The notes under the pieces: generated by a model
What the model was told of the DNA's origin: nothing
Seen by the model: the letters and a program-made list of their open reading frames with translations, nothing else
The model's database searches: none
DNA from: Erwinia sp. OLFS4
Lineage (GTDB): Bacteria > Pseudomonadota > Gammaproteobacteria > Enterobacterales > Enterobacteriaceae
Assembly (NCBI RefSeq): GCF_002752165.1
Contig: NZ_MOMB01000049.1
Location: 97,619 to 161,618 of the forward strand
DNA: 64,000 nt
Reading direction: 5' to 3'
Part shown: piece by piece, positions 30,441-40,740 of the stretch
Layout of the letters: each line of letters starts with the position of its first letter
Numbering within the stretch: position 1 is the first letter of the stretch
Position numbers and translations under genes: made by a program

Positions 30441-31064
30441 ATGCTTACCCTGTTTTTAACCGTTGCCACGGTGCAGTTGTTTGCACTGATGAGTCCCGGA
30501 CCCGATTTCTTTTTTATTTCACAAGTGGCTGCCAGCCGTTCACGTAAGCAGGCGATGTCCGGGGTGCTGGGGATTACCCTTGGCGTGCTGATCTGGGCCG
30601 CAGTGGCATTACTGGGGTTGAATCTGGTGTTACAGCGCATGGCATGGTTGCATCAGATTATTATGGTGGCGGGTGGGGTGTATCTGTTGTGGATGGGCTG
30701 GCAGCTGCTGTGCGCGGCGCGCCAGCAGCATAAACAGGGGATAGCGCCACCCTGCGTGCCGTTGGAAAAAAGCCGTGGGGGATATTTTCTCAAAGGTCTG
30801 CTGACGAACCTCTCTAATCCGAAAGCGGTTATCTATTTTGGCAGCGTATTTTCCCTGTTTGTCGGTAACGATGTGGGTACGGGGGCACGCTGGGGTTTGT
30901 TTGCATTGATTGGCGGCGAAACATTCGCATGGTTTACCCTGGTGGCCTTTATCTTTGCGCTACCTAAAATGCGTCGCGGCTATCAGCGTATTGCGAAATG
31001 GATTGACGGATGTGCCGGGGTGTTGTTTGCCGGTTTTGGCCTGCATCTGATTCTCTCGCGCTAA
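30441..31064 (+). CDS. rhtC: RhtC, threonine efflux protein (LysE family)
   Basis: Inner-membrane exporter that gives threonine resistance in E. coli. The ATG at 30441 (MLTLFLTVATVQLFALMSPGPDFFFIS) has a well-spaced GCGGGATG ribosome site and agrees with the E. coli N terminus; an ATG nine bases earlier is in frame but too close to that site. The 207 residues form about six hydrophobic helices, with the LysE-family LMSPGPDF motif and LLTNLSNPKAVIYFGSVFSLF. It faces the related gene rhtB, convergently. Confidence 0.94.
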   Translation: MLTLFLTVATVQLFALMSPGPDFFFISQVAASRSRKQAMSGVLGITLGVLIWAAVALLGLNLVLQRMAWLHQIIMVAGGVYLLWMGWQLLCAARQQHKQGIAPPCVPLEKSRGGYFLKGLLTNLSNPKAVIYFGSVFSLFVGNDVGTGARWGLFALIGGETFAWFTLVAFIFALPKMRRGYQRIAKWIDGCAGVLFAGFGLHLILSR

Positions 31065-31087
31065 CGCGCCGGTCACCCAGCGCCCGG

Positions 31088-31711
31088 TCAGGCGATGCGC
31101 CGGGCTGATGCAAGCAGTACGCCAACTGCCATAAATATGCTGCCGAAGAGACGGTTGAGTAACCGCATCTGACGGGGACCTTTAATCCACCGGGCAATGT
31201 GGTTTGCCAGTACCGCATAGCCAATCATAACGACAATATCAACAGCGACAGTGGTGACACCGAGCACCAGATATTGCAGTGTTTGTGGCCGGTCTGGCTG
31301 GATAAACTGCGGGAACAGTGCCGCCAGAAATACGATGCTTTTGGGATTGGTTACATTCACCAGAAAGGCGCGCTTAAATAGTTTGCCGGGTGGCAGGGTT
31401 CGGGCAACGGCTTTCAGATCAATGGCGCCAGCGGCGCGCCACTGTTTTATTCCCAGCCAGAACAGGTAAGCTGCACCTGCCCATTTTAGTGCTTCAAAAG
31501 CAAGCAGGGATTGGGAAAACAGAGCGCCCAGACCAATACCAACCAGGGCAATCAGCAGTATCAGTCCGGCCTGCAACCCCGCGATGGACATCCAGGCGCC
31601 GCGATAACCATGGCTGATGCCGGTGCTCATGGTCGTAATGGCGCCGGAGCCGGGTGAAAGGCTAAGTATTAGGGTTGTTAACAAATAAGCCAGCCACCAC
31701 TGGATGGTCAT
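31088..31711 (-). CDS. rhtB: RhtB, homoserine/homoserine lactone efflux protein
   Basis: LysE-family exporter of homoserine and homoserine lactones. The ATG at 31711 gives [29 protein letters not shown] and 207 residues as in E. coli; the frame is open 38 codons further upstream but those are not conserved. Family features are [12 protein letters not shown], the [18 protein letters not shown] helix, [21 protein letters not shown] and the final [18 protein letters not shown]. It converges with rhtC (24 bases apart) and is divergent from pldB. Confidence 0.95.
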   Translation of the reverse strand: MTIQWWLAYLLTTLILSLSPGSGAITTMSTGISHGYRGAWMSIAGLQAGLILLIALVGIGLGALFSQSLLAFEALKWAGAAYLFWLGIKQWRAAGAIDLKAVARTLPPGKLFKRAFLVNVTNPKSIVFLAALFPQFIQPDRPQTLQYLVLGVTTVAVDIVVMIGYAVLANHIARWIKGPRQMRLLNRLFGSIFMAVGVLLASARRIA

Positions 31712-31824
31712 GGTTATGCTCCCTGTGTGTAGCAAATTGTGACACAATACGTCATTGTTGAACGGCATGCTATGGATGCGTGCAGCTTGTTCAGCCGGGG
31801 GATCGTTTAAGGATACGCCTTCCA

Positions 31825-32817
31825 ATGATAAATCATAAGCAGACCTGGCCAGAACGCGAAAAAGCGTTTGCGGCGTTTGTTAACGGACCGCTGCTGGATT
31901 TCTGGCAGGGCCGTGAAGAGCTGCAATTTAGCGGCGTCGGTGGCGTACCGATTCATTACGTTCGTTTTATTTCCGCGCAGCACCAGCGGGTGATCCTGCT
32001 TTGCCCCGGACGCAATGAAAGCTATGTGAAGTACCCGGAGCTGGCTTACGATCTGTTCCACTGCGGTTATGATGTGGTCATTATCGATCATCGCGGGCAG
32101 GGGCGCTCCGGCCGGCTGCTGGACGATACGCAACGTGGCCACGTTGAGTCATTTTCTGATTATGTTGATGACTTAGACAGACTGTGGCAGCGGGAAATTG
32201 CCCATCCGCATTACCAGCGTCGCTTTGCCCTGGCGCACTCAATGGGAGGGGCGATTACAACCCTGCTAATGATGCGCCGGCCGGATGCCTTTGACGCCGC
32301 CGCGTTGGTTGCGCCAATGTTTGGCATTTTTTTGCCGTTGCCCCGTTGGCTGGCGCTTCCTATCCTTGCCTGGGCGGAAAAACATCCGGTCCTCAGTCAG
32401 ACTTACGCGCTGGGAACCGGACGCTGGCGACCCCAGCCATTTGGTCCGAACGATTTGACCCACAGTCTTGAACGTTACCGCCGCAACCTGCGTTTTTATG
32501 CTGATGAACCGCAACTGCGTGTAGGCGGTCCGACGCATCACTGGGTGCGAGAGGGTATTCAGGCCGGAGAGGATATTTTGCGTCATGTCTCATCACTGAA
32601 AACCCCGTTGTTATTGCTGCAGGCTGAAGATGAAAAAGTGGTGGATAACCAGGCGCAGAATAAGTTCTGTCACATGCTGAATAAGGCAGGAAACCCCTGT
32701 GTCGGTAACGCCCCGCTGATCATTCGTGGTGCTTACCACGAAATTCTTTTTGAAAGTGATGGTATGCGAGCGCAAGCGCTGAATGCCATCACCGCTTTTT
32801 TTGACCGGTTCCATTAA
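31825..32817 (+). CDS. pldB: PldB, lysophospholipase L2
   Basis: Inner-membrane-associated lysophospholipase of the alpha/beta hydrolase superfamily. ATG 31825 follows AAGGA and gives 330 residues ([21 protein letters not shown]); an extension to 31780 lacks support. The nucleophile elbow is [13 protein letters not shown]; the acid is in [14 protein letters not shown] and the histidine in [34 protein letters not shown] and [14 protein letters not shown] are also conserved. It is followed by yigL after 49 bases; in E. coli the pldB-yigL mRNA is stabilised by the small RNA SgrS pairing within pldB. Confidence 0.96.
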   Translation: MINHKQTWPEREKAFAAFVNGPLLDFWQGREELQFSGVGGVPIHYVRFISAQHQRVILLCPGRNESYVKYPELAYDLFHCGYDVVIIDHRGQGRSGRLLDDTQRGHVESFSDYVDDLDRLWQREIAHPHYQRRFALAHSMGGAITTLLMMRRPDAFDAAALVAPMFGIFLPLPRWLALPILAWAEKHPVLSQTYALGTGRWRPQPFGPNDLTHSLERYRRNLRFYADEPQLRVGGPTHHWVREGIQAGEDILRHVSSLKTPLLLLQAEDEKVVDNQAQNKFCHMLNKAGNPCVGNAPLIIRGAYHEILFESDGMRAQALNAITAFFDRFH

Positions 32818-32866
32818 TAATATTCTGTTGCTGTGAACACGGAACCAACAAGGAGAATCCAGAGGA

Positions 32867-33670
32867 ATGTACTATCCAATTGTTGCATCTGATTTAGATG
32901 GGACGCTGCTTAACCCCGATCACCGCCTGGCTCCTTTTACCCGCGAGACCTTACAGTTGCTGGTGAAAAAAGGTATTCACTTTGTTTTTGCCACCGGCCG
33001 TCACTATGTCGATGTCGGACAAATGCGCGATAATCTTGGTATCAGCGCTTATATGATCACCTCAAACGGCGCCCGGGTTCACAGTACTGAGGGCGAGCTG
33101 GTATTCAGCCAAAATCTGGATGAAGATATTGCCGATGAGTTGTTTGCCATGCAGTACCATCATCCCCATGTGTTTACCAATGTTTATCGTGATGAGACGT
33201 GGTTTTTAAACCGGGAGCGGCCGGAAGAAGAGGACTTCTTCCGCGAGTCTGATTTTAATTATCAGATTTACCGGCCGGGCGCTCTGCCAACTGATGGCAT
33301 TAGCAAGGTTTTTTTCACCTGTAGCGATCCCGGCCAGCTTGAACCGATAGAGCAGGCGCTGCTGGCGCGTTGGGGCGACCGTATTAATACCAGCTTTTCT
33401 TTGCCAACCTGTCTGGAAGTCATGGCGGGAGGGGTTTCTAAAGGCCATGCGCTGGAGGCGGTAGCCAGAAGGCTGGGGCATTTGCTAAGCGAGTGCATTA
33501 CGTTTGGTGATGGGATGAATGATGTTGAAATGTTGTCGATGTCGGGCAAAGGATGCATCATGCAAAACGGTGCGCCGGCACTGAAAGCCCGGTTACCGCA
33601 ACTGGAAATTATTGGCAGTAATGCGGATGAGGCGGTATCACACTATCTGCGCAAATTGTATCAGGTGTGA
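32867..33670 (+). CDS. yigL: YigL, HAD-family sugar phosphatase
   Basis: Cof-type HAD phosphatase; in E. coli it dephosphorylates sugar phosphates (and pyridoxal phosphate) during sugar-phosphate stress. The 267 residues show motif I (IVASDLDGTLLNPDHRL), motif II (FVFATGRH), the lysine of VMAGGVSKGHALEAV, and motif IV (CITFGDGMNDVEMLSM). A large C2 cap lies between motifs II and III. A ribosome site AAGGAG precedes it. It is probably co-transcribed with pldB. Confidence 0.94.
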   Translation: MYYPIVASDLDGTLLNPDHRLAPFTRETLQLLVKKGIHFVFATGRHYVDVGQMRDNLGISAYMITSNGARVHSTEGELVFSQNLDEDIADELFAMQYHHPHVFTNVYRDETWFLNRERPEEEDFFRESDFNYQIYRPGALPTDGISKVFFTCSDPGQLEPIEQALLARWGDRINTSFSLPTCLEVMAGGVSKGHALEAVARRLGHLLSECITFGDGMNDVEMLSMSGKGCIMQNGAPALKARLPQLEIIGSNADEAVSHYLRKLYQV

Positions 33671-33675
33671 GGTCA

Positions 33676-33701
33676 GGCCCCTGTTTTCCCGTTCAGGGGC
33701 C
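33676..33701. terminator. Hairpin between convergent yigL and glpQ
   Basis: A perfect eight-base stem GGCCCCTG/CAGGGGCC with a 10-base loop lies in the 47 bases between the two stop codons. Neither side has a good T-tract, so intrinsic termination would be weak; it may be a shared 3'-end structure. Confidence 0.45.
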
Positions 33702-33717
33702 GATATTTAATGTGAGA

Positions 33718-34770
33718 TCACCGATGTAAAAATGAAACGGCTTTATCGGGAAAATCGGTAAATAATGCCTCTACGTTGGCCTGATGATAAAGGGCATCAT
33801 AGACGTCGTCGATGCTGGTGGCCCAGTCCGGAAGCTGATCGGCGCGCACGGTATAGGGGTGAATTTGTAGCTTGTTGCTGTGTGCCGCCTGCACCATTGC
33901 TGTGAGCTGCAGATGGCCAGGCGTGCTGCCCTGGTCATTAATCAGCATGTGGTAGTCCGGACCAATACCATCAACATAGCGGGACAGGGTGGCCATTGCG
34001 CCCGGCTGGAACATCCAGTCGTACTGATAGTTTACCCATCTGCCATTTTTCAGTTCCTGCGTTTCATGCCAGTCGGTATAAGCAATCAGCTGGACCAGTT
34101 TCAGGTCCATGCCCATTTCAGGTTCCAGCCGGGTTTTGATGCGCCGCAGTTCGTTAAAGTCGAAACATTGTAGCCAGACGTTATCCTGCTTACCGCGATA
34201 GCCATATTGTCTGAGGGTTTTCAGTACCTGTGTGGAAATATCTTTTCCTTCCTGACGATGAAACCAGGGCGCTTTTATTTCCACGTACAGGCCAATATTT
34301 TTGCCGGTTGCGTGGTTCAGTCCCTGGATAAATTCGATCTCGTCTTCAAAGGTATGAATGCGGAAGTCAGATTTTCCCATCGGAAAACGGCCGGGAAAGG
34401 TTTGTACTTTTCGGCCGTTTTTTATCTCAAAACCTTCGGTAAAATGCAGGCTTTTGATCTCTGCCAGGGTGAAGTCGATGGCATAAAATCGGCCGTCCTT
34501 GCGTGCACGTCCCGGAAAGCGACGGGCGACGTCGGTGACGCGATCGAGGTAGTGATCGTGCAGTACTACCAGACGATTATCCCGGGTCATTACCAGATCC
34601 TGCTCAAGATAATCGGCGCCCTGGGCATAGGCCATCGCTTTTGCCGCCAGCGTGTGTTCCGGCAGATAGCCGCTGGCACCACGATGCGCAATGACCATCT
34701 TGCCGTTGGTTTCAGCGCCGGCAGTGAAAGCCGCCAGCAGCAGAGTAAAAATAATCACAGGGTAAGTCAT
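33718..34770 (-). CDS. glpQ: GlpQ, periplasmic glycerophosphodiester phosphodiesterase
   Basis: Hydrolyses glycerophosphodiesters to glycerol-3-phosphate (G3P) in the periplasm, which GlpT then imports. The 350 residues carry IAHRGASGYLPEHTL, GADYLEQDLVMTRDNRLVVLHDHYLDRVTDV (catalytic His, Glu, Asp and His), YVEIKAPWFHRQEG and YDWMFQPGAM, typical of GDPD enzymes. The N terminus (MTYPVIIFTLLLAAFTAGAETN) is a hydrophobic secretion signal that unusually has no lysine or arginine before the core. It follows glpT after 17 bases. In E. coli, glpTQ lies elsewhere (next to glpABC). Confidence 0.96.
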   Translation of the reverse strand: MTYPVIIFTLLLAAFTAGAETNGKMVIAHRGASGYLPEHTLAAKAMAYAQGADYLEQDLVMTRDNRLVVLHDHYLDRVTDVARRFPGRARKDGRFYAIDFTLAEIKSLHFTEGFEIKNGRKVQTFPGRFPMGKSDFRIHTFEDEIEFIQGLNHATGKNIGLYVEIKAPWFHRQEGKDISTQVLKTLRQYGYRGKQDNVWLQCFDFNELRRIKTRLEPEMGMDLKLVQLIAYTDWHETQELKNGRWVNYQYDWMFQPGAMATLSRYVDGIGPDYHMLINDQGSTPGHLQLTAMVQAAHSNKLQIHPYTVRADQLPDWATSIDDVYDALYHQANVEALFTDFPDKAVSFLHR

Positions 34771-34787
34771 GTTTGCTCTCTGTTTGC

Positions 34788-36134
34788 TCAGTGCGGATTA
34801 AGGGCACGTTTGTGCTTGTTTTCGCTAAGCATGGTAAGCAACAGCAGAATAACCGCCAGCACGCCACCAGCAATCATCACAATGAAGCCGCCATCCCAGC
34901 CAAAATAGTCGACGGTGTATCCGACAATGGCGCTGGCGGCAACGGAACCGCCAAGATAGCCGAACAGGCCGGTAAAGCCCGCGGCAGTGCCTGCGGCTTT
35001 CTTAGGTGCCAGCTCCAGTGCGTGCAGACCAATCAGCATCACCGGCCCGTAAATTAAAAAGCCGATGGTGATCATACAGGCCATATCCACGCCGGGGTTC
35101 CCCGCCGGGTTGAGCCAGTAAATGAGGGTGGCGACAGTGACCAGTACCATAAATAGCATGCCGGTTGCGCCGCGATTGCCTTTGAACACTTTATCGGACA
35201 TCCATCCACATAGCAGGGTGCCGGGAATACCGGCGTATTCATAAAAGAAATAGGCCCAGGATGAGGTGTCGAGCGTGAAATGTTTCACTTCTTTCAGGTA
35301 AGTCGGTGACCAGTCAAGAATGCCGTAACGCAATAAATAAACAAACACGTTAGCCAGCGCGATATACCACAGCAGCTTATTGGGCAGAACATACTGCATA
35401 AAAATTTGTTTGGTGGTGAATTCCTGCTCATGTTTTTCGTTGTAATCTGGCGGATAGTCGTTTTTGTACTCTTCAATTGGCGGCAGGCCACAGGATTGCG
35501 GCGTATCACGCATCAGTGCAAAGGCAATCAGCGCAACAATAATCGCGCCAATGGCGGGCATATAAAGCGCGGCCTTCCAGTCGTTAAACCAGGCCATACC
35601 GAGCAGAAACAGCAATGGCGGAATGCCACCGCCAACGTTGTGTGCGCAGTTCCAGACCGAGACAATCCCGCCACGTTCTTTCTGTGACCACCAGTGAACC
35701 ATGGTGCGTCCGCAGGGCGGCCAGCCCATACCCTGAAACCAGCCGCAAACAAACAGCAGCACAAACATCACCATGATGCTTGAAGTGGCCCAGGGAACAA
35801 ACCCCATAAACAGCATAACCGCTGCCGCCATAATCAGCCCGGCTGGCAGGAAAACCCGGGGATTGGAGCGGTCTGATATTGACCCCATGATGAATTTAGA
35901 AAATCCGTATGCGATCGAAATACCGGAAAGTGCAAAACCGAGATCGCCACGGGAGAAGCCCTGATCGACCAGATAGGGCATCGCCAGTGCGAAGTTTTTA
36001 CGTACCAGATAATAGGCGGCGTAACCGAAAAAAATACCAATAAAAATCTGCCAGCGCAGGCGGCGATAAAGCGGATCTACGCGGTCTGCGGCCACCTGTG
36101 GTTGGTGTGCGGCAGGTTTGAATATGCTAAGCAT
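34788..36134 (-). CDS. glpT: GlpT, glycerol-3-phosphate:phosphate antiporter
   Basis: Inner-membrane antiporter of the major facilitator superfamily that imports G3P (and fosfomycin) in exchange for phosphate. ATG 36134 gives [20 protein letters not shown] and 448 residues; six earlier codons are not conserved. Conserved parts include [25 protein letters not shown] (substrate-binding arginine), [56 protein letters not shown] and [31 protein letters not shown]. First gene of glpTQ; CRP and GlpR-like sites lie upstream. Confidence 0.98.
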   Translation of the reverse strand: MLSIFKPAAHQPQVAADRVDPLYRRLRWQIFIGIFFGYAAYYLVRKNFALAMPYLVDQGFSRGDLGFALSGISIAYGFSKFIMGSISDRSNPRVFLPAGLIMAAAVMLFMGFVPWATSSIMVMFVLLFVCGWFQGMGWPPCGRTMVHWWSQKERGGIVSVWNCAHNVGGGIPPLLFLLGMAWFNDWKAALYMPAIGAIIVALIAFALMRDTPQSCGLPPIEEYKNDYPPDYNEKHEQEFTTKQIFMQYVLPNKLLWYIALANVFVYLLRYGILDWSPTYLKEVKHFTLDTSSWAYFFYEYAGIPGTLLCGWMSDKVFKGNRGATGMLFMVLVTVATLIYWLNPAGNPGVDMACMITIGFLIYGPVMLIGLHALELAPKKAAGTAAGFTGLFGYLGGSVAASAIVGYTVDYFGWDGGFIVMIAGGVLAVILLLLTMLSENKHKRALNPH

Positions 36135-36206
36135 TCGGGCCTCCAATGGCATTTATTATTTCTTGCAATGCACCCCGTTATCAGAGTGGGTGAAATGTTA
36201 CATTTT

Positions 36207-36329
36207 TATGAACGAAAAACCACATTTCTCGTCATTAATATGACATTTCGAACGTTATTTGATGTTTTAATGTGATTTAAATCACCATGTGGCTTTCGTT
36301 TTGTCTGGATATGTTCGTTTTGTGGATTT
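36207..36329 (-). promoter_or_regulatory. glpT control region: CRP site and GlpR-like sites
   Basis: A strong CRP site TGTGA-N6-TCACC lies at 36271-36286. Two sequences resemble the GlpR operator WATGTTCGWTAWCGAACATW: 36310-36329, with a perfect left half TATGTTCG (13 of 20), and 36207-36226 (14 of 20). A further CGAAC half-site lies near 36249. This fits G3P-inducible, cAMP-CRP-dependent control of glpTQ as known in E. coli. The region between glpT and yigM (36135-36451) is AT-rich and holds no gene. Confidence 0.65.
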
Positions 36330-36451
36330 ATTTGTTCTTATGATGATTATTTTATTTGATGAATTTATATTCAATTGTAAATTAAATATCGACGCGTAAA
36401 AATGACGCTTCAGGTAAAGTACGCCTATCCGATATTTACAGGTTATGAGCC

Positions 36452-37315
36452 GTGGCACTGCTTATCATTTCCACTTTGTTGTGGGCTTTTTCCTTTAGCC
36501 TGATTGGCGAGTATCTTGCCGGACAGGTAGATAGCTGGTTTTCCGTGCTGTTCAGGCTGGCCCTGGCGGCGCTGGTATTTCTGCCGTTTCTGCGCTGGCG
36601 AGGGTATCGTGCATCGACATTGCTGCTGTATATGGCAGTGGGGGCGTTACAGCTGGGCATCATGTATCTGATAAGCTTCCAGGCGTATCTCTATCTGAGT
36701 GTGACCGAATTTTTGCTGTTTACGGTGATGACACCGTTGTATGTCACCTTGATTTACGATCTGCTGCGGGGCAAGGGGGTCCGTCCTGGCTATGTTTTTA
36801 GCGCGCTGCTGGCGGTATTGGGGGCGGCGATAATTCGCTACGATAAAGTCAGCGATCACTTCTGGTTTGGGCTGTTGCTGGTACAGCTGGCCAATATTAT
36901 TTTTGCTATCGGCATGGTGGGCTATAAGCGTTTGCAGGAAGTCCGTCCTATGCCGCAGCATACGGCCTTTTCCTGGTTCTATGTTGGTGCGGTGCTGGTG
37001 GCGGCACTGGCATTTGCATTCTGGGGAAATCCGCATCAATTACCGTCTACCCATTTTCAATGGGGTATTTTAGTCTGGCTGGGGGTGGTGGCTTCCGGAC
37101 TGGGCTATTTTATGTGGAATTATGGTGCTACCCAGGTAGATGCCGGGACGCTCGGTATTATGAATAATATGCATGTGCCGGCTGGGCTGCTGGTGAACCT
37201 GGCTATCTGGCAGCAGCAGCCGCACTGGCCCAGCTTTTTACTGGGGGCGACGGTGATCTTCGCCTCACTATGGGTGCACAAACGCTGGATTGTCAGCCGC
37301 AAGGAGGCGGTTTAG
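36452..37315 (+). CDS. yigM: YigM (BioP), biotin transporter
   Basis: DMT-superfamily permease identified in E. coli as the biotin importer. The start is GTG 36452 (MALLIISTLLWAFSFSLIGEYLAGQVDSW), matching the E. coli N terminus. The 287 residues form about 10 hydrophobic helices. Highly conserved are LFTVMTPLYVTLIYDLL, FAIGMVGYKRL, RPMPQHTAFSWFYVGA, WLGVVASGLGYFMWNYGATQVDAGTLGIMNNMHVPAGLLVNLAIW and LWVHKRW. It lies five bases from the convergent metR stop, as in E. coli; its other neighbour is glpT here and yigL in E. coli. Confidence 0.95.
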   Translation: MALLIISTLLWAFSFSLIGEYLAGQVDSWFSVLFRLALAALVFLPFLRWRGYRASTLLLYMAVGALQLGIMYLISFQAYLYLSVTEFLLFTVMTPLYVTLIYDLLRGKGVRPGYVFSALLAVLGAAIIRYDKVSDHFWFGLLLVQLANIIFAIGMVGYKRLQEVRPMPQHTAFSWFYVGAVLVAALAFAFWGNPHQLPSTHFQWGILVWLGVVASGLGYFMWNYGATQVDAGTLGIMNNMHVPAGLLVNLAIWQQQPHWPSFLLGATVIFASLWVHKRWIVSRKEAV

Positions 37316-37320
37316 CCGCG

Positions 37321-38262
37321 CTATGATGTGACATCGCGCTGCGGCAACGGCGTGCCGGGCCGCGATGCATCACGGACAAAGGGCAGGTGATCGCAGGCAT
37401 GCTGACGGGCAGAGCGGATAAAGGCTTCTGTCACCGGCTGGCGTTGCTCGCCATCGCGCACCGCCGCATACAGGCGGCTCCACAAGCCATCTCCCAGCGT
37501 TTTGGTTACCACCAGCCCCTGACGTTCAAAACTTTCAACCACCCAGTGGGGCAAGGCGGCAATACCCATACGTGCGGCCACCATTTGGATCAACAACAGC
37601 GTATTATCCACACTTTTCAGCGTTGGACTGATGGCGGCAGGCTGGAGAAAGTGACGCCAGATATCCAGGCGCTGGCGCTGTACCGGATAGATCATCAGGG
37701 TTTCATCAGCCAGGTGCTGCGGGCGGATATGCTCGCTTTGTGCCAGCGGGTGATCCGGTGCCAGTACCAGCCGTACTTCAAAGTCAAACATCGGTGAATA
37801 GTGTAATCCACTGCGTGGCAGGATATCCGAGGTGAGTACCACATCCAGCTCACCTTGCTGCAGTGCAGGCTGAGGGTCAAAAGTGACGCCGGATTTAAAA
37901 TCCATTTCTACCTGGGGCCAGCTGCGGCGAAAATTATCCAGTGCCGGTGTCAGCCATTGAATACAGCTGTGGCATTCAATGGCAATCCGCAAGGCGGACT
38001 GATGGGGTTGATGGCAGTGTTGTAACGCCTGCTGAATTTGTGGCAGAACCTGTTCTGCCAGCTGTAATAAAATTTCCCCCTGCGCGGTAAAGCGCAGCGG
38101 CTGACTCTTTCTGACAAACAGGCGAAAGCCCAGACGCTGTTCAAGATCGCTGAACTGATGTGATAAGGCAGATTGCGTCTGGTGAAGCTGTGCCGCGGCG
38201 GCGGCCAGGGAACCAGTATTGCGCAGCGCTTGCAGCGTCCGCAGGTGTTTGAGTTCAATCAT
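37321..38262 (-). CDS. metR: MetR, LysR-type activator of metE and metH
   Basis: Transcription factor that activates methionine synthase genes with homocysteine as co-effector. The 313 residues begin with a winged helix-turn-helix ([45 protein letters not shown]). The effector domain contains [42 protein letters not shown] and [14 protein letters not shown]. It is divergent from metE across about 150 bases, the arrangement conserved in enterobacteria. Confidence 0.97.
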   Translation of the reverse strand: MIELKHLRTLQALRNTGSLAAAAAQLHQTQSALSHQFSDLEQRLGFRLFVRKSQPLRFTAQGEILLQLAEQVLPQIQQALQHCHQPHQSALRIAIECHSCIQWLTPALDNFRRSWPQVEMDFKSGVTFDPQPALQQGELDVVLTSDILPRSGLHYSPMFDFEVRLVLAPDHPLAQSEHIRPQHLADETLMIYPVQRQRLDIWRHFLQPAAISPTLKSVDNTLLLIQMVAARMGIAALPHWVVESFERQGLVVTKTLGDGLWSRLYAAVRDGEQRQPVTEAFIRSARQHACDHLPFVRDASRPGTPLPQRDVTS

Positions 38263-38334
38263 GAGAGTCCTTCACATCGGCCATGAATAATTTGCGCTTG
38301 AGGATTAAACAATACCTGCAGATTATAGCAGTGT

Positions 38335-38350
38335 AAACATCTGGATGGCT
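38335..38350. promoter_or_regulatory. Candidate tandem MetJ boxes in the metR-metE gap
   Basis: Two adjacent octamers, AAACATCT and GGATGGCT, match the met-box AGACGTCT at six and five of eight positions. MetJ binds at least two such tandem boxes, and repression of metE and metR by MetJ is known in E. coli. The match is moderate. I did not find a clear MetR palindrome (TGAA-N5-TTCA) in the same interval. Confidence 0.4.
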
Positions 38351-38411
38351 AAATGAACCGAAGGCGTCGTAATAGTGACTCCCGGCATGCATCGTTAAAG
38401 AGGACAGCGTA

Positions 38412-40682
38412 ATGACAATTCTTAACCATACCCTCGGCTTCCCTCGTGTCGGCTTACGTCGCGAATTGAAAAAAGCACAAGAGAGTTACTGGGCGGGCAA
38501 TTCAACTCAGGAAGCGCTGCTGGCAACCGGCCGTGAGCTGCGCGCCCGTCACTGGAAGCAGCAGCAGGAAGCAGGGGTTGATTTGGTACCAGTGGGTGAT
38601 TTCGCCTGGTATGATCACGTTCTGACAACCAGCCTGCTGCTGGGTAATGTGCCGGCACGTCACCAGAATAAAGACGGATCAGTCGATCTGGATACCCTGT
38701 TTCGTATCGGACGCGGACGTGCGCCGACCGGCGAACCGGCCGCCGCCGCTGAAATGACCAAATGGTTTAATACCAACTATCACTATATGGTGCCGGAATT
38801 CAGCCAGGGGCAGACTTTTGCACTGAGCTGGAGGCAGCTGCTTGATGAAGTGGACGAAGCGCTGGCGCTGGGCCATAAAGTTAAACCTGTGCTGCTGGGA
38901 CCGGTCACTTATCTGTGGCTGGGTAAAGTAAAAGGCGCTCCGTTTGATCGCCTGTCGTTGCTCAACGCTATTCTGCCGGTTTATCAGCAGGTGCTGGCTG
39001 AGTTGGCCAAACGTGGTGTGGAATGGGTACAGATTGATGAACCCGCACTGGTGCTGGAACTGCCTCAGGAATGGCAGGCGGCCTTTAAACCGGCCTATGA
39101 GGCGCTGCAGGGGCAGGTCAGGCTGCTGCTGACTACCTATTTCGATAGCATTGGGCAGAATCTGGAGGTGATACGTCGCCTGCCGGTACAGGGGTTACAT
39201 GTCGATCTGGTTCATGGTAAAGATGATCCGGCGGCGCTTAATGCGGCGCTACCCGCCGACTGGCTGCTGTCGCTGGGAGTCATTAATGGTCGTAACGTCT
39301 GGCGCGCCGATCTGAGTAGCTGGTTTAGCCGCCTGCAGCCGCTGATTGCGCAGCGTCAGCAGCTATGGATAGGTAGCTCCTGCTCATTGTTGCACAGTCC
39401 TATCGATCTTAGCGTGGAAACCCGTCTTGATGATGAGGTGAAAAGCTGGTTTGCTTTTGCGCTGCAAAAATGCGCTGAGCTGGCATTGCTGACCCGGGCG
39501 CTGAACAATAACGATCCGGCCTCACTGGCGGCGTGGAGTGCGCCTATCCGCGCCCGTCGCGACTCCAGCCGGGTACACAATGCTGCTGTGGCTAAACGCC
39601 TGGCCGCGATTACCGCCAGAGACAGTCAGCGTGCCAGTGTCTATCCGCTGCGTGCGCAGGCTCAGCGCGACCGTTTTCAGCTGCCTGCCTGGCCGACCAC
39701 CACTATCGGGTCGTTCCCGCAGACCACCGAAATTCGCGGTCTGCGTCTTGACTTTAAGCAGGGGCGCATTGATGGCGGTAACTACCGTACCGGCATTGCT
39801 CAGCATATTAAACAGGCGATCGTTGAGCAGGAGCGCCTTGGTCTGGATGTGCTGGTCCATGGTGAAGCTGAACGTAATGACATGGTTGAGTATTTTGGCG
39901 AGCATCTGGATGGCTTTATCTTTACGCAAAATGGCTGGGTGCAGAGCTATGGCTCCCGCTGCGTTAAGCCACCGGTCATTATTGGTGATATCAGCCGCCC
40001 TGAACCCATTACGGTCGAATGGGCCAAATACGCTCAGTCGCTCACCGATAAGCCGGTTAAAGGCATGCTGACCGGTCCGGTCACCATCCTTTGCTGGTCT
40101 TTCCCGCGGGAAGATGTGAGCCGGGAAACCATCGCTAAGCAGATTGCGCTGGCGCTGCGTGATGAAGTAGCCGATCTGGAAAACGCCGGCATTGGTATTA
40201 TTCAGATTGACGAACCTGCGTTGCGTGAAGGTCTGCCGCTGCATCGTTCAGACTGGGCGGCGTATCTGGCATGGGCGGTGGAAGCCTGCCGTCTTAATGC
40301 GGCCGTTGCCAAAGACGACACGCAGATTCATACCCATATGTGTTACTGCGAATTTAACGACATTATGGATTCGATTGCAGCACTGGACGCAGATGTGATT
40401 ACGATTGAAACCTCACGGTCGGATATGGAGTTACTGGAGTCGTTTGAAGAGTTCGAGTATCCCAATGAAATCGGGCCAGGAGTCTACGATATCCATTCAC
40501 CGAACGTTCCGGATGTTGCCTGGATGGAAGCGTTGCTGAGAAAAGCTGCGCAGCGTATTCCGGTGGAACGCTTGTGGGTGAATCCGGACTGCGGTCTGAA
40601 AACCCGCGGCTGGACGGAAACCCGTCAGGCCCTGGCAAATATGGTGAAAGCGGCGCAAAACCTGCGCACCAGCGTCGGTTAA
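38412..40682 (+). CDS. metE: MetE, cobalamin-independent methionine synthase
   Basis: Transfers methyl from methyltetrahydropteroyl-glutamate to homocysteine. The 756 residues start [27 protein letters not shown], typical of the N-terminal barrel. The second barrel begins near [19 protein letters not shown]. Zinc ligands lie in [16 protein letters not shown] (His and Cys) and [11 protein letters not shown] (Cys), with [14 protein letters not shown] and the [16 protein letters not shown] segment also conserved. A good ribosome site (AGAGGA) precedes the ATG. An intrinsic terminator follows. Confidence 0.98.
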   Translation: MTILNHTLGFPRVGLRRELKKAQESYWAGNSTQEALLATGRELRARHWKQQQEAGVDLVPVGDFAWYDHVLTTSLLLGNVPARHQNKDGSVDLDTLFRIGRGRAPTGEPAAAAEMTKWFNTNYHYMVPEFSQGQTFALSWRQLLDEVDEALALGHKVKPVLLGPVTYLWLGKVKGAPFDRLSLLNAILPVYQQVLAELAKRGVEWVQIDEPALVLELPQEWQAAFKPAYEALQGQVRLLLTTYFDSIGQNLEVIRRLPVQGLHVDLVHGKDDPAALNAALPADWLLSLGVINGRNVWRADLSSWFSRLQPLIAQRQQLWIGSSCSLLHSPIDLSVETRLDDEVKSWFAFALQKCAELALLTRALNNNDPASLAAWSAPIRARRDSSRVHNAAVAKRLAAITARDSQRASVYPLRAQAQRDRFQLPAWPTTTIGSFPQTTEIRGLRLDFKQGRIDGGNYRTGIAQHIKQAIVEQERLGLDVLVHGEAERNDMVEYFGEHLDGFIFTQNGWVQSYGSRCVKPPVIIGDISRPEPITVEWAKYAQSLTDKPVKGMLTGPVTILCWSFPREDVSRETIAKQIALALRDEVADLENAGIGIIQIDEPALREGLPLHRSDWAAYLAWAVEACRLNAAVAKDDTQIHTHMCYCEFNDIMDSIAALDADVITIETSRSDMELLESFEEFEYPNEIGPGVYDIHSPNVPDVAWMEALLRKAAQRIPVERLWVNPDCGLKTRGWTETRQALANMVKAAQNLRTSVG

Positions 40683-40710
40683 GTTAGGCGGTTAACCTGA
40701 AGCATCCTGA

Positions 40711-40740
40711 AAAAGGGCATCCAGCGGATGCCCTTTTTTT
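40711..40740 (+). terminator. Intrinsic terminator after metE
   Basis: Stem GGGCATCC/GGATGCCC (40715-40722 and 40726-40733) with a three-base loop is preceded by an A-tract and followed by a T-tract (40734-40740). The A-tract gives T residues on the other strand, so it can also stop minus-strand transcription from the adjoining methyltransferase gene. Confidence 0.88.

Noticed and set aside
34207..34908. 233-residue open frame on the plus strand opposite glpQ and the glpT end
   Set aside because: Antisense to two strongly conserved genes, with no recognisable domain.
39522..40244. 240-residue open frame on the minus strand opposite metE
   Set aside because: Lies fully inside metE and shows only low-complexity antisense composition; no independent evidence for a gene.
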